The notes below the pieces were generated by a model that did no database searches, was not told where the DNA came from, and saw nothing but the letters and a program-made list of their open reading frames with translations. Both the position numbers and the translations under genes were made by a program. This document shows, piece by piece, positions 8,794-15,859 of a stretch of 33,485 nt of DNA; positions within the stretch are counted from its first letter, which is position 1, and each line of letters opens with the position of its first letter. The DNA comes from a bacterium (GTDB lineage Bacteria; Acidobacteriota; Thermoanaerobaculia; Multivoradales; JAHEKO01), in contig JAAENP010000402.1 in the NCBI GenBank assembly GCA_024224155.1, forward strand, positions 1 through 33,485, written 5' to 3'.

Positions 8794-9677
8794 TGACGGG
8801 TCTTGGCGAAACGGCATGGGTTGACCGGCATCTGGGTTTGGCCTGGGACCGTGTCCGCGCCGTCGTGCCGAACGAAGAGTGGCTGCCGCTCGTCACCGAG
8901 GATGGCAAGGGCCGCGCGAAGGTCAGCTTCGAGGAGTACGGCTGCGGCCGCTACGGCTGCGTCATGCCGACGTACGAGCCCAACGTTGTCGTCAAGCTCA
9001 CGTCGGACGTGACCGAAGCGTTTTTCGTCGCAGCGGCGCTCAGTATGAATGACCCAAACGCGTGGAACGGGATGGTCGAGTATTACGCCATCTACCGAAT
9101 CAAGAACGCGTTTCATCGTCGGCGTCCCCTTTACGTTCTGTGGCGGGAGGCTGCGGTGCGCGTGGGTCGCGACAGTCTGGTGCATTGGTCGAGTGCGATG
9201 CAGCGCGACGACGGTGGCTACATGGCGCGCAGCATGTCCGCGTTGTTCCACAACCTTCACGAGTTTCGGCAGTACGCCGAGGCCGTGCGAAAGCAGCTCA
9301 AGCGCAGCAAGGACCCCTACGCGCTCGTCGCCGAAGCTGAGGACAAATACGCGGACTGGGCGTGGAAGCAGATCAGTCACGACGCCGGGGAGAACATCGA
9401 TTTCTTTCAGCGCACGCGTGGCGCGCAGCGACTCGCGGCGCTGCTGCGCTTCCTCGCGATTCAGGCTGAGATGATGGAGCACACGTACCTGTCCGACGGC
9501 CTCGGCGAGTCGCTCGCCTTCTTCTTGGAGAACGGTCTTCTCCTCGCCGACGTCCACGCCGACAACATCGGGCTCGTCGTGCGCGAAGACTACGGCGAGC
9601 GCATTGTCATCACGGACCCCGGCCACGCTGTGCCGCTCATCGAACGGTGGGACCACGTCGAAATCGAGGAAGTCTGA
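8793..9677 (+). CDS. Kinase-fold (protein kinase/APH-like) enzyme
   Basis: 294 residues from ATG 8793, in the TGATG overlap; an upstream in-frame ATG at 8742 lies inside the previous gene. It shows the landmarks of the kinase fold in order: a glycine-rich loop GCGRYGCV (residues 50-57), the VVVK lysine (K68), a helical middle region, the catalytic loop H-x-D-N (VHADN, 254-258) and the metal-binding DPG (275-277) in place of DFG. The spacing fits an atypical kinase or aminoglycoside-phosphotransferase-like enzyme. The target is unknown: virion or host protein phosphorylation is possible. The next gene (TGATG overlap) encodes a very acidic protein that might be a partner. Confidence 0.65.
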   Translation: MTGLGETAWVDRHLGLAWDRVRAVVPNEEWLPLVTEDGKGRAKVSFEEYGCGRYGCVMPTYEPNVVVKLTSDVTEAFFVAAALSMNDPNAWNGMVEYYAIYRIKNAFHRRRPLYVLWREAAVRVGRDSLVHWSSAMQRDDGGYMARSMSALFHNLHEFRQYAEAVRKQLKRSKDPYALVAEAEDKYADWAWKQISHDAGENIDFFQRTRGAQRLAALLRFLAIQAEMMEHTYLSDGLGESLAFFLENGLLLADVHADNIGLVVREDYGERIVITDPGHAVPLIERWDHVEIEEV

Positions 9678-10711
9678 TGCCAGAGCCCCAAGTCTTCGAT
9701 CCGCTGCCCGACGAAGCCTACGAGGTCGACACGGCGGTGCGGCTGCGTGACGTCGCTGAGAAACCGCACGTCACCGACGACGGCTGGGTGGAGGTGCCGT
9801 ACACCACGTTGAACCCGTATGGCGAGACCGATGTCACCATGGAGTCGAACCACCGATCGCTACTCAGAGCGTACGAAGACAACGATGAAGTCACCGTCGA
9901 CGCCGGCACTATCTACTTTGCGGCCGACACGACCGACACCGATCTCATCGAGACGTACAACGCGCTCATGTCGTATCCCATCTTTGATGAGGACGACGAG
10001 TCCGAGCTGCGTATGGAGCGCGAGAGCGAAGCGTGGGACGATTGGGCACGCGACGATTTCTATCGCGCGCTCGATGCGCAGTTTCCGTTGGTTGCGGAGG
10101 GCGGCGGTTTCGACGAGTTTGTCCCACCGGAAGGCGCCGCTGCGGTGTTTTTCGAGATGGAGCCTCAGTGGGAACACACGAGCGACGGCACGTGGCTCAA
10201 TGTCGGTGACATGCTTGAGCGACGCGTGCAGTACAGGGGGGCGGACGAGGTGTTGGGTGAGGTCGGTGGCGCGATATTCTACGACCAAGCGTGGAACGCC
10301 AAACGGGCGCTTACTGAGTTTCTCGGCTTCAAGTATCCGCCAACCGACGATCAGCTCATGCTGCTCATCAACGTGCTGTGGGACTTGGGCTATCAGGCGC
10401 GCAACGCACCCGGCACGGGGCTCGAGCCCGACGACATCGAGACGAACCTCGCATCACAGCCGCCAGTGCCTGGCCTCATCGCGCTGTTCGATGCCGACCC
10501 CGAGGCGGAGGTTTGGTACCAGTACCTCGCGGAACGCTGGGTCGCGTTCACCGCGCTCCGCGACGAAGCTGCGCTCGCCGGCAGCGAAGGCGAAGAGTCG
10601 TTCGTCGAGTTTCTGCGCGAAGCGCAGCCGTACCTCGAAGCTGAGGACCCCGTCGAATACGCCGAGGCGCACGGCCTCATAGGAATGACAGATGGCCGCA
10701 CCACCCGTTGA
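9677..10711 (+). CDS. Large acidic protein, unknown
   Basis: 344 residues from ATG 9677, whose first base is the last base of the kinase-like gene's stop. It is strongly acidic throughout (many Asp/Glu, for example DEDDESELR and TDTDLIE). It is rich in aromatic residues and predicted helical in the last third, where LLINVLWDLGYQARN and WYQYLAERWVAF stand out. No signal peptide or membrane helix is seen. The 3' end overlaps the M23 peptidase gene by 20 bases. I do not recognise it; its acidity and position suggest a virion internal or accessory protein. Confidence 0.6.
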   Translation: MPEPQVFDPLPDEAYEVDTAVRLRDVAEKPHVTDDGWVEVPYTTLNPYGETDVTMESNHRSLLRAYEDNDEVTVDAGTIYFAADTTDTDLIETYNALMSYPIFDEDDESELRMERESEAWDDWARDDFYRALDAQFPLVAEGGGFDEFVPPEGAAAVFFEMEPQWEHTSDGTWLNVGDMLERRVQYRGADEVLGEVGGAIFYDQAWNAKRALTEFLGFKYPPTDDQLMLLINVLWDLGYQARNAPGTGLEPDDIETNLASQPPVPGLIALFDADPEAEVWYQYLAERWVAFTALRDEAALAGSEGEESFVEFLREAQPYLEAEDPVEYAEAHGLIGMTDGRTTR

Positions 10712-11426
10712 TCCCGCGCGCTCCCGGCGCACCTCCGCTTTCGGCACGCGCATCGGGCGTACGTCGGGCCAGCCCACCTTCCACGCGGGGCTCGACTTCC
10801 GCGGCAGCCGTGGCGATCCCGTCTTCGCAGCGGACGGCGGGGAGATCGAGTACATCGGCCGTGAGGCGGACCAGGCCCGACGGACGCGCGGCTACGGCAA
10901 CGTGATCGCCATTCGCCACGACGACGGGACACGGACCGTCTACGCGCATCTGAACCACGTCTACCCCATCCTCGGTCAGCGCGTCGGTCCGGGAAAGCTC
11001 ATCGGCACGGTGGGCAACACCACCAACGGAAAGTTTCCGCGCATGGGCTCGCACCTCCATTTCGAGGTGCGTCGACCCGCACGCGACGGCTCCGCGCCAT
11101 TTCCCGGTCCGTACCGCGCGCTCAACATCGATCCCGAGCAGTGGCTCAGCGAGCGCGGTGTGCAGCTCGCGCGCAACGGCACCATCACCCTCGACACGGC
11201 GCGAGGGGGGCAGGCGCCAGCTTCCGGTCCGACGCTTTCGGGGCTCGGGATCAACGATGCCGGTCTCGACCTGAGCGCCGAGGGGCTGCCTGACGAGCCG
11301 CTACGGGACCCGTGGACGTTCGAGCCGACGAGCCCAATCTTCATCGCGAGCGTCGTCGCCATGGGCGCGTTCATCGTTGTCGTGGGCGCGTTCACAATCT
11401 TCCGAGACGTGCGTATCGTAGCGTGA
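10692..11426 (+). CDS. M23-family peptidoglycan endopeptidase with C-terminal membrane anchor
   Basis: 244 residues. The M23 (LytM/lysostaphin-like) zinc peptidase core is clear: H31 and D35 in FHAGLDFRG, then YAHL (H86) and the HLHFEVR box (121-127). This family cuts peptide cross-bridges of peptidoglycan. A spacer of about 80 residues contains SGLG. One hydrophobic helix at about 215-235 (IFIASVVAMGAFIVVVGAF) and a short basic tail follow. A carboxy-terminal anchor is unusual for a soluble endolysin and suggests that the enzyme sits in a virion or host membrane. It overlaps the preceding gene by 20 bases. Confidence 0.85.
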   Translation: MAAPPVDPARSRRTSAFGTRIGRTSGQPTFHAGLDFRGSRGDPVFAADGGEIEYIGREADQARRTRGYGNVIAIRHDDGTRTVYAHLNHVYPILGQRVGPGKLIGTVGNTTNGKFPRMGSHLHFEVRRPARDGSAPFPGPYRALNIDPEQWLSERGVQLARNGTITLDTARGGQAPASGPTLSGLGINDAGLDLSAEGLPDEPLRDPWTFEPTSPIFIASVVAMGAFIVVVGAFTIFRDVRIVA

Positions 11427-11429
11427 GCG

Positions 11430-11654
11430 GTGTCTGCGCACTTCGACGAGCAGCACTACGGCTTTTGGCGCTGCGATGAATGCGGCCGAACATTGAGCGC
11501 GGTCGCGTCACCGAACATCGTCGAAGCACAGCTCCCACCGCCGTGGCGCGAGGTTTACGTCGAGACGCACATCGGCGCGTTTCACTGCTGTCGTGATCAA
11601 TGCGAGCTGGACCTGCGCTTGCGCGTTGCGAAAGACGCAAACGCAGGTCCGTGA
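11430..11654 (+). CDS. Small zinc-ribbon protein at the end of the + strand block
   Basis: 74 residues starting at GTG 11430. A C-x-x-C knuckle (CDEC, residues 15-18) and a later CCRDQC give four well-placed cysteines, as in zinc ribbons. The N-terminal FDEQHYGFWRCDECGR resembles small phage zinc proteins. Its stop (11652-11654) ends one base before repeat array 1 begins, so this is the last gene of the rightward block. Function unknown. Confidence 0.55.
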   Translation: MSAHFDEQHYGFWRCDECGRTLSAVASPNIVEAQLPPPWREVYVETHIGAFHCCRDQCELDLRLRVAKDANAGP

Positions 11655-11655
11655 C

Positions 11656-12006
11656 GGCTCGCTTGGCGCCAACGGGTGTCTAAGATAGCACGGCTCGCTC
11701 GATTGAAATGGGTGACTACGTTTCGTCGGCTCGCTATTTGAACGGGTGGCTACTCGGCTTCGGCTCGCTTCGAGTCCATGGGTGTCTATTGTCCGTCGGC
11801 TCGCTAAACCCATGTGGGTGTCTCCAAACCTTTGGCTCGCTCCGCAAGGGTGGGTGCCTCCGATTGCACGGCTCGCTTGGTGGGCAATGAACGGCGCGCT
11901 ACGTTTTACCGGGTGACTGCAGTTATACGGCTCGCTCTTTACCGCGGGTGTCTGCTTGTTTCGGCGCGCTTCCTGGTCTCGGATGCTTGTCCTGATACGG
12001 CGCGCT
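11656..12006. repeat. TIGR-like array 1 (about 10 units, 36-nt period)
   Basis: GGCTCGCT or GGCGCGCT occurs at 11656, 11692, 11728, 11762, 11798, 11834, 11870, 11893, 11929, 11963 and 11999. GGGTGTCT-type motifs lie midway at 11674, 11710, 11744, 11780, 11816, 11852, 11911, 11946 and 11981. Each 8-mer is followed by about 10 variable bases. One unit (11870-11893) has lost 13 bases and its middle motif. The 8-mers alternate, so one 36-nt unit has two different repeats and two different spacers, as in TIGR arrays whose dual-spacer guide RNAs serve Tas proteins. It fills the gap between convergent genes. No protein-coding role is likely because 8- and 9-base spacers break any frame. Confidence 0.85.
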
Positions 12007-12008
12007 GG

Positions 12009-12434
12009 TCAGTTGCAAGCTGTCTCGTCGCAGATGATGTCGTTGGCGAGGCGGTAGGTGTACTCGGCACAGTCGTCCATCTCGGCGGCGTAGATGATGG
12101 CGACGACGCACGCTTCGACTGCGGCCAGGTCGCACGGACCGGGCCGTCCTTCCCACGGGCAGAAGTGATCACAGTCGAGCGCGTGCTCGTCGTAGACGGT
12201 TTGAAGCCGCGCGCACGCGTCAGCCACGTCGATGGTCGGCGGAGGCGCCGTGTCCGGTCCGGGCGTCGTGTCGGGTTGCGTGGTGTCCGGCGTGGTGTCG
12301 GGTACCGCGTCCGGTTCGGCATCGACGACAGCGTCGTCGACGAACGTGTCGACGCTCGCATCGGTGCTCGCGTCCTCGATGGGATGAGCTGCACCGCAGC
12401 CCGCCAGGGTCAAAATCAGAATCACGTACTTCAT
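12009..12434 (-). CDS. Lipoprotein with Asp/Thr/Pro linker, Myxococcota style
   Basis: 141 residues with a short signal peptide and lipobox LAGC (C13), so it should be lipidated and exported. Residues 18-68 are a low-complexity linker of Asp, Ala, Thr, Val and Pro (DTTPDTTQPDTTPGPDT), as seen in many Myxococcota surface lipoproteins. The C-terminal 70 residues hold six cysteines (DACARL, DCDHFC, GPCDL, EACVV and others), probably disulfide-bonded. It may be a cell-surface factor expressed by a prophage (a moron), for instance in superinfection exclusion; that is inference. Its stop lies two bases from array 1, and its start follows AGGAGTGAACC. Confidence 0.7.
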   Translation of the reverse strand: MKYVILILTLAGCGAAHPIEDASTDASVDTFVDDAVVDAEPDAVPDTTPDTTQPDTTPGPDTAPPPTIDVADACARLQTVYDEHALDCDHFCPWEGRPGPCDLAAVEACVVAIIYAAEMDDCAEYTYRLANDIICDETACN

Positions 12435-12793
12435 TGGTTCACTCCTAGTTCGTCGCCAAGCTCAGCAGCAGCTCGACGCCACGTGGCGATGGCTTCGCGC
12501 ATCTTGGCGCGGTCGTTTTCGCTTTTGGCCATGATGGTATCGATGATCAGGTCGGTGTGTTGCGCCACGGCGACGCGGTGCGCCACATTGCCGTTGAGAA
12601 GCGGTTGCCAGTCTTGCTTCGAGCCTGTTCTCAGGACGGAGAGCGACCAGTCATTTTCGCGGTGGTTCCACCGCACGGTGAGCGGCGGGTCGCAAGGAAC
12701 CTCGATCATCGCTGGCCACAGCAGCCCAGCGCGTTCGAGCGCGTCCTCAAACTCGCCGATGGCTTCGTTCAGCTCTTCGTAGATGTTGGTCAT
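12431..12793 (-). CDS. Hypothetical protein, mixed alpha/beta
   Basis: 120 residues, overlapping the lipoprotein gene by 4 bases. A helical N-terminus (YEELNEAIGEFEDALERAG) is followed by a short beta region with a Trp (LTVRWNHRENDWSLSVL) and a C-terminal helix (KMREAIATWRRAAAELGDEL). It is cytoplasmic by composition. Coupling with the lipoprotein and with the upstream membrane gene suggests a joint function, but I recognise no family. Confidence 0.55.
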   Translation of the reverse strand: MTNIYEELNEAIGEFEDALERAGLLWPAMIEVPCDPPLTVRWNHRENDWSLSVLRTGSKQDWQPLLNGNVAHRVAVAQHTDLIIDTIMAKSENDRAKMREAIATWRRAAAELGDELGVNQ

Positions 12794-13032
12794 CGTACGA
12801 CTGGTATCGGCATGATGACGGTCGAGTCGTGTGACTCGGTGATGACGTCGCCGTTTTCACAGAGACAGCCGATGCTGTTCCGCTCCTTCATGCGCGAGTG
12901 TCGCGTCTCACAGATGGTGGCGCACGCTTCGTCCATCGAGACCTCGGCGTAGTAAATGCCGAATGGCAGCGAGACGAGCAGCAAAACTATGCCGCCTATG
13001 ATCAACCGAAGAACCCACTTTTCCGCCTTCAT
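12790..13032 (-). CDS. Small membrane protein with extracytoplasmic Cys domain
   Basis: 80 residues. Lysines at the N-terminus are followed by one hydrophobic helix (LRLIIGGIVLLLVSLPFGIYY, about residues 8-28). The remainder contains four cysteines (EACATIC, GCLC) that are well placed for disulfides outside the membrane. It overlaps both neighbours by 4 bases. With the lipoprotein it may form an envelope-facing set; function unknown. Confidence 0.55.
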   Translation of the reverse strand: MKAEKWVLRLIIGGIVLLLVSLPFGIYYAEVSMDEACATICETRHSRMKERNSIGCLCENGDVITESHDSTVIMPIPVVR

Positions 13033-14024
13033 CGCGCGGCCCCCTCGACCTCTTCTTCGACCTCGATCTCTTCCTCGACCTCGACGCGGTCACCTTCCAG
13101 CTCGGCGATGCGGAGCTTGAGCGAACGCAGCTCCTGGGCGACCTCAGCGTCGGCGACGGCCATCTCCTCTTCGGTGTACTCGCCCTCGACGTTCTCGCCG
13201 ATCTTCGCGAGCTTCGTCAGGTGTTTGCGCATCTTGTTGAGCCTCGGTCCGAGGAGCGTGAACGACGACGCGGTCATCTGCAGCTGACACGCCTTGCCGA
13301 TGAGCCGGCCTTGCGGGATGACGTTCGTCTGACTGACGCCGGTGTGCAGCATCATGGCGACCAGGAGTTTGGCGATCTCTCGGCCGTCCTCGCTCTCGAG
13401 CGCGAGCTGCACAGCGGGGACGTCGCTGGCCAGCTCCCGAGCGATGTCGACGAGGACCTCGCCGGCCTCGTTGGCTGCTGCGAGCTGAAGGCCCGCACCG
13501 ATGGCGCCTCCGACTTCACGCGCCTGCGCTTTCAGCTTGCCCTTGCGCGTGTACAGGATTTCGTCTTCGTCTTGTTCTCTGGTCATGGTTTCCTCCGAGG
13601 CGATGACGCCTATTGTTTCTAAATCTGCGATTACGCCGCCAATGGTGACGGCGTTGATTTCGATGTTGCTGGCGTCGGGGTCAGCGTAAGCAACTTGGAG
13701 CGACTGTGCGCGGTGGATGAACTTGATTTGCGTCGTCGACTTGCCGTCTCCGTAGCGGTCATCTTCGTACATCCACACGTCGTACTCTTCGTAAAACTTC
13801 GGCGCTGTTTTGTTGTGGCGCGTGCAGTCAGGACAGCGCAGCGCGAGATCACGCGCGGCGACCGACCACTCTGGTGGTGTGTAGCGAAACGGGTAGCGGC
13901 TGATTTCGTGTGTCGCCGTCGCGTGCTGTCCGCACACAACGCATACGCACGGCTTAGTCGGCAGCGTCGATGGACAGAACGGTCTCTCGTAGAGAAATCC
14001 GCGTTCGTCGCCGGATTGTGTCAT
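13029..14024 (-). CDS. Zinc-finger protein with long helical C-terminus; internal start possible
   Basis: 331 residues from ATG 14024 behind the stereotyped leader GGAGACCTGACCA. Residues 25-80 hold two knuckles (CVVC and CPDC) around a conserved H/E stretch (ATHEISRYPF), reminiscent of HNH-type zinc cores but without a clear HNH. The second half is helical, ending in a Glu/Val-rich coiled coil (VEEEIEVEEEVEG). Within the frame, a perfect GGAGGAAACC precedes ATG 13586 and would give a 185-residue product starting MTREQDEDEI. It may therefore make two products, or be a fusion of two genes. Confidence 0.6.
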   Translation of the reverse strand: MTQSGDERGFLYERPFCPSTLPTKPCVCVVCGQHATATHEISRYPFRYTPPEWSVAARDLALRCPDCTRHNKTAPKFYEEYDVWMYEDDRYGDGKSTTQIKFIHRAQSLQVAYADPDASNIEINAVTIGGVIADLETIGVIASEETMTREQDEDEILYTRKGKLKAQAREVGGAIGAGLQLAAANEAGEVLVDIARELASDVPAVQLALESEDGREIAKLLVAMMLHTGVSQTNVIPQGRLIGKACQLQMTASSFTLLGPRLNKMRKHLTKLAKIGENVEGEYTEEEMAVADAEVAQELRSLKLRIAELEGDRVEVEEEIEVEEEVEGAAR

Positions 14025-14037
14025 TGGTCAGGTCTCC

Positions 14038-14247
14038 TCATACGAACACGCCGTAGCGGCGCAGAATGGATTTCAGGTTCTTCAGGGATCGATATTCGCT
14101 CGGCGTCTTCGGGATGAAGATGACCGGGATGTTGGGGTTGGGTGCGACGGCTTTGTAGTGTCCGCCCTTTCCGAGCGTCACCGTCCAGCCGAGTCGAGTT
14201 AGGTCCTTGACGAGGCGCTTGACCTCACGCTGCGCGCCGCGGTTCAT
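14038..14247 (-). CDS. HicA-like mRNA interferase toxin candidate
   Basis: 69 residues. The sequence follows the small dsRBD-like HicA fold: an N-terminal helix (REVKRLVKDLTRLGW), a glycine-rich strand with the key histidine (GKGGHYK, H30) and a second strand with a Pro (IPVIFIPKTP), then a last helix (SLKNLKSILRRYGV). HicA toxins cleave mRNA ribosome-independently. The upstream gene (4-base overlap) encodes an XRE-type regulator rather than a HicB, a variant but plausible antitoxin. It could also be a HicA-fold RNA-binding protein without toxicity. Confidence 0.6.
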   Translation of the reverse strand: MNRGAQREVKRLVKDLTRLGWTVTLGKGGHYKAVAPNPNIPVIFIPKTPSEYRSLKNLKSILRRYGVFV

Positions 14248-14507
14248 TCGAGCTGATCCCAGATGGTCTCAGCTGCGCGGAGCACACTCGACGGAACGAG
14301 GCCGTGCCCTTCGTAAATCTGCCAAAGCGTTTCGACAGAGACGTCGCACGCGCCTCGCTCGATGCGGCTGAGCATCGCCTGCGTGATACCGGCGCGCTCT
14401 GCGAAGACGCGCTGCGAAGCCTTCTGTTTCTTTCGGAAAGCGTGAATCACGCCGCCGAGAACCTCCGCGAAAGTCACCTCGGTAGTCTGCTTTTTTGTTC
14501 GTCCCAT
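14244..14507 (-). CDS. XRE-family helix-turn-helix regulator / antitoxin
   Basis: 87 residues. Residues 17-60 form a typical lambda-Cro/XRE fold with SQRVFAERAGITQAMLSRIE as the HTH. Starting at ATG 14507 behind GGAGAACCTGACCA, it overlaps the HicA-like gene, so it probably serves as antitoxin and autoregulator of that pair. As an alternative it may be the immunity or early regulator of the phage. No inducer domain is present. Confidence 0.75.
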   Translation of the reverse strand: MGRTKKQTTEVTFAEVLGGVIHAFRKKQKASQRVFAERAGITQAMLSRIERGACDVSVETLWQIYEGHGLVPSSVLRAAETIWDQLE

Positions 14508-14529
14508 TGGTCAGGTTCTCCTTGTTGGT

Positions 14530-15411
14530 TCATTCGTCTTCGGACCGGAACATCTGTCCCAGCTGCTTTCGCAGCTCGGCTTCACGCTCCGGCCTGGCCT
14601 CACTCACGTAGCCGAGTGTGGTGTTGATGCTCTTGTGTCCGAGGAGCTGCTGGACGGCCGGCAAGTCTTCGGTGAGTCGGAGCGCTTGAACGGCGACGGT
14701 GCGCCGGATGCGGTGTGTGCGATGCGGGCCGGGAATACCGAGGTCCTTGCCGAGCTTTTTGAGCCGTCGGTTGACGGCCATGTAAGCCGCGTCGCTGCTC
14801 AGCGGTGAGCCATCGCCGTTGGGCGCGACGAGCCAAGCTACGGTGCTCGCGTGGACACCCTCAAACGCGCTGTAGAGGCGCTTCCACGGCCATCTGGTGC
14901 CTTCGGTGTAGATGAGGCGGTCGTCACCACCTTTTTGCTCGATGGTGATGACATTGCGGTCCAGACCATCGCGCAGCCGGCGTCGACTGAGACGAAGGAG
15001 ATCGCCCACCCGAAGCCCTGTGACCACCATCAGCTCGATGACGCGCGCTGGAGTGCTGTCGTCCTCGCGAATGGCCACCCAGAGCCGCTTCCAGTCCTTG
15101 TCGGCGTAGCTCTTCTGCTGGCGCTTTTTACGGCCCTGACGGGCCCTGCGACGCTCCAGCGGCGTCTTGGGTGGGGGCGCGGCCAGAACGGCGTCCATGC
15201 CCTTTCTGAGCCAGCTCATGGGTTCGACGTCGAGGTCGTCGAAGTAAAACTCCAGGCGCCGGACCGAGGCCCTGAGGCGCCGCGGAGGGTCCTTCCCTTC
15301 ACGAAGCCACGTGAGCAGCTGCGTGGTGTCTTGAAGGGTGCGCCGGATGGTCGACTGACGAAAGCCGGACCGGCGCATCCATTGTTCAAGGTCGTCGATG
15401 AAATCATTCAT
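14530..15411 (-). CDS. Tyrosine recombinase / integrase
   Basis: 293 residues. Residues 1-60 look like a SAM-like core-binding domain, followed by a basic linker (RRARQGRKKRQQK). The catalytic domain carries the family set: R134 in TGLRVGDLL, K160, H233-x-x-R236 (HRIRR), H259 in LLGHKS and nucleophile Y268 in TTLGYV. It is complete and expected to be active for phage integration, excision or dimer resolution. The base directly upstream of the ATG lies in a degenerate repeat unit (15412-15419) of array 2 instead of a standard Shine-Dalgarno site. No attachment site was identified. Confidence 0.9.
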   Translation of the reverse strand: MNDFIDDLEQWMRRSGFRQSTIRRTLQDTTQLLTWLREGKDPPRRLRASVRRLEFYFDDLDVEPMSWLRKGMDAVLAAPPPKTPLERRRARQGRKKRQQKSYADKDWKRLWVAIREDDSTPARVIELMVVTGLRVGDLLRLSRRRLRDGLDRNVITIEQKGGDDRLIYTEGTRWPWKRLYSAFEGVHASTVAWLVAPNGDGSPLSSDAAYMAVNRRLKKLGKDLGIPGPHRTHRIRRTVAVQALRLTEDLPAVQQLLGHKSINTTLGYVSEARPEREAELRKQLGQMFRSEDE

Positions 15412-15429
15412 GAGGGTCTTTCTGCGTGC

Positions 15430-15852
15430 GGCTCGCTTCCCTGGAACGGGTGTCTGTGGGGGAGAGGCTCGCTATGAAGGAACGGGTGGTTTGTACAGGA
15501 CGGCTCGCTCGCGTGGGATGGGTGTCTCGTGTGCAGCGGCGCGCTCGGATTTGATGGACGTCTGCTGATGTGCGGCTCGCTTGCATATAACGGGTGGCTT
15601 GATGCTTACAGCACGCTTGGTTTTGTTGGGTGTCGAATAACTTACAGCTCGCTTGTGATCGACGGGTGTCTTTTGAAGAGCGGCGCGCTCCAGCCGATCG
15701 GGTGTCTGTATGCCAAAAGGCGCGCTCGGCTCTATTGGGTGTCTGGAGCAACTCGGCTCGCTAACACACAGCGGGTGTCTAGTCGGTTCCGGCTCGCTCG
15801 CAGCCTGCGGGTGTCTCTACATTGCCGGCGCGCTGCTTCCTTGTGGGTGTCT
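15430..15852. repeat. TIGR-like array 2 (12 units, 36-nt period)
   Basis: Twelve GGCTCGCT-type motifs (15430, 15466, 15502, 15538, 15574, 15610, 15646, 15682, 15719, 15755, 15791, 15827) alternate with twelve GGGTGTCT-type motifs (15448 to 15845). Spacing is regular at 18 bases, with one 11-base spacer after 15700. Variants include GGCGCGCT, AGCACGCT, AGCTCGCT, GGGTGGCT and GGACGTCT. A degenerate half motif at 15412-15419 reaches the integrase start codon. On the right, the last spacer overlaps the stop codon of the Tas-like gene. All 12 spacers before the second motif end in a pyrimidine. In the - strand sense it lies directly downstream of the Tas-like gene. Confidence 0.9.
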
Positions 15853-15859
15853 TCCTTTC

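Noticed and set aside
11708-11890. Open frame of hexapeptide repeats (GSLxxxGCLxxx) across array 1, and similar frames in arrays 2 and 3
   Set aside because: The 18-base spacing keeps frames open automatically. Spacers of 8, 9, 11 and 16 bases shift the frame, no ribosome-binding site is present, and both strands are open.
11814-12782. 322-codon + strand frame over array 1 and the lipoprotein gene
   Set aside because: It starts within repeats and is antisense to a gene with signal peptide, lipobox and a proper leader.
14851-15477. 208-codon + strand frame antisense to the integrase
   Set aside because: Antisense to an integrase with all catalytic residues; no start signal.
15430-15852. CRISPR array
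   Set aside because: Repeats are only 8-9 bases, two different ones alternate, spacers are about 9-10 bases and no cas gene is present.
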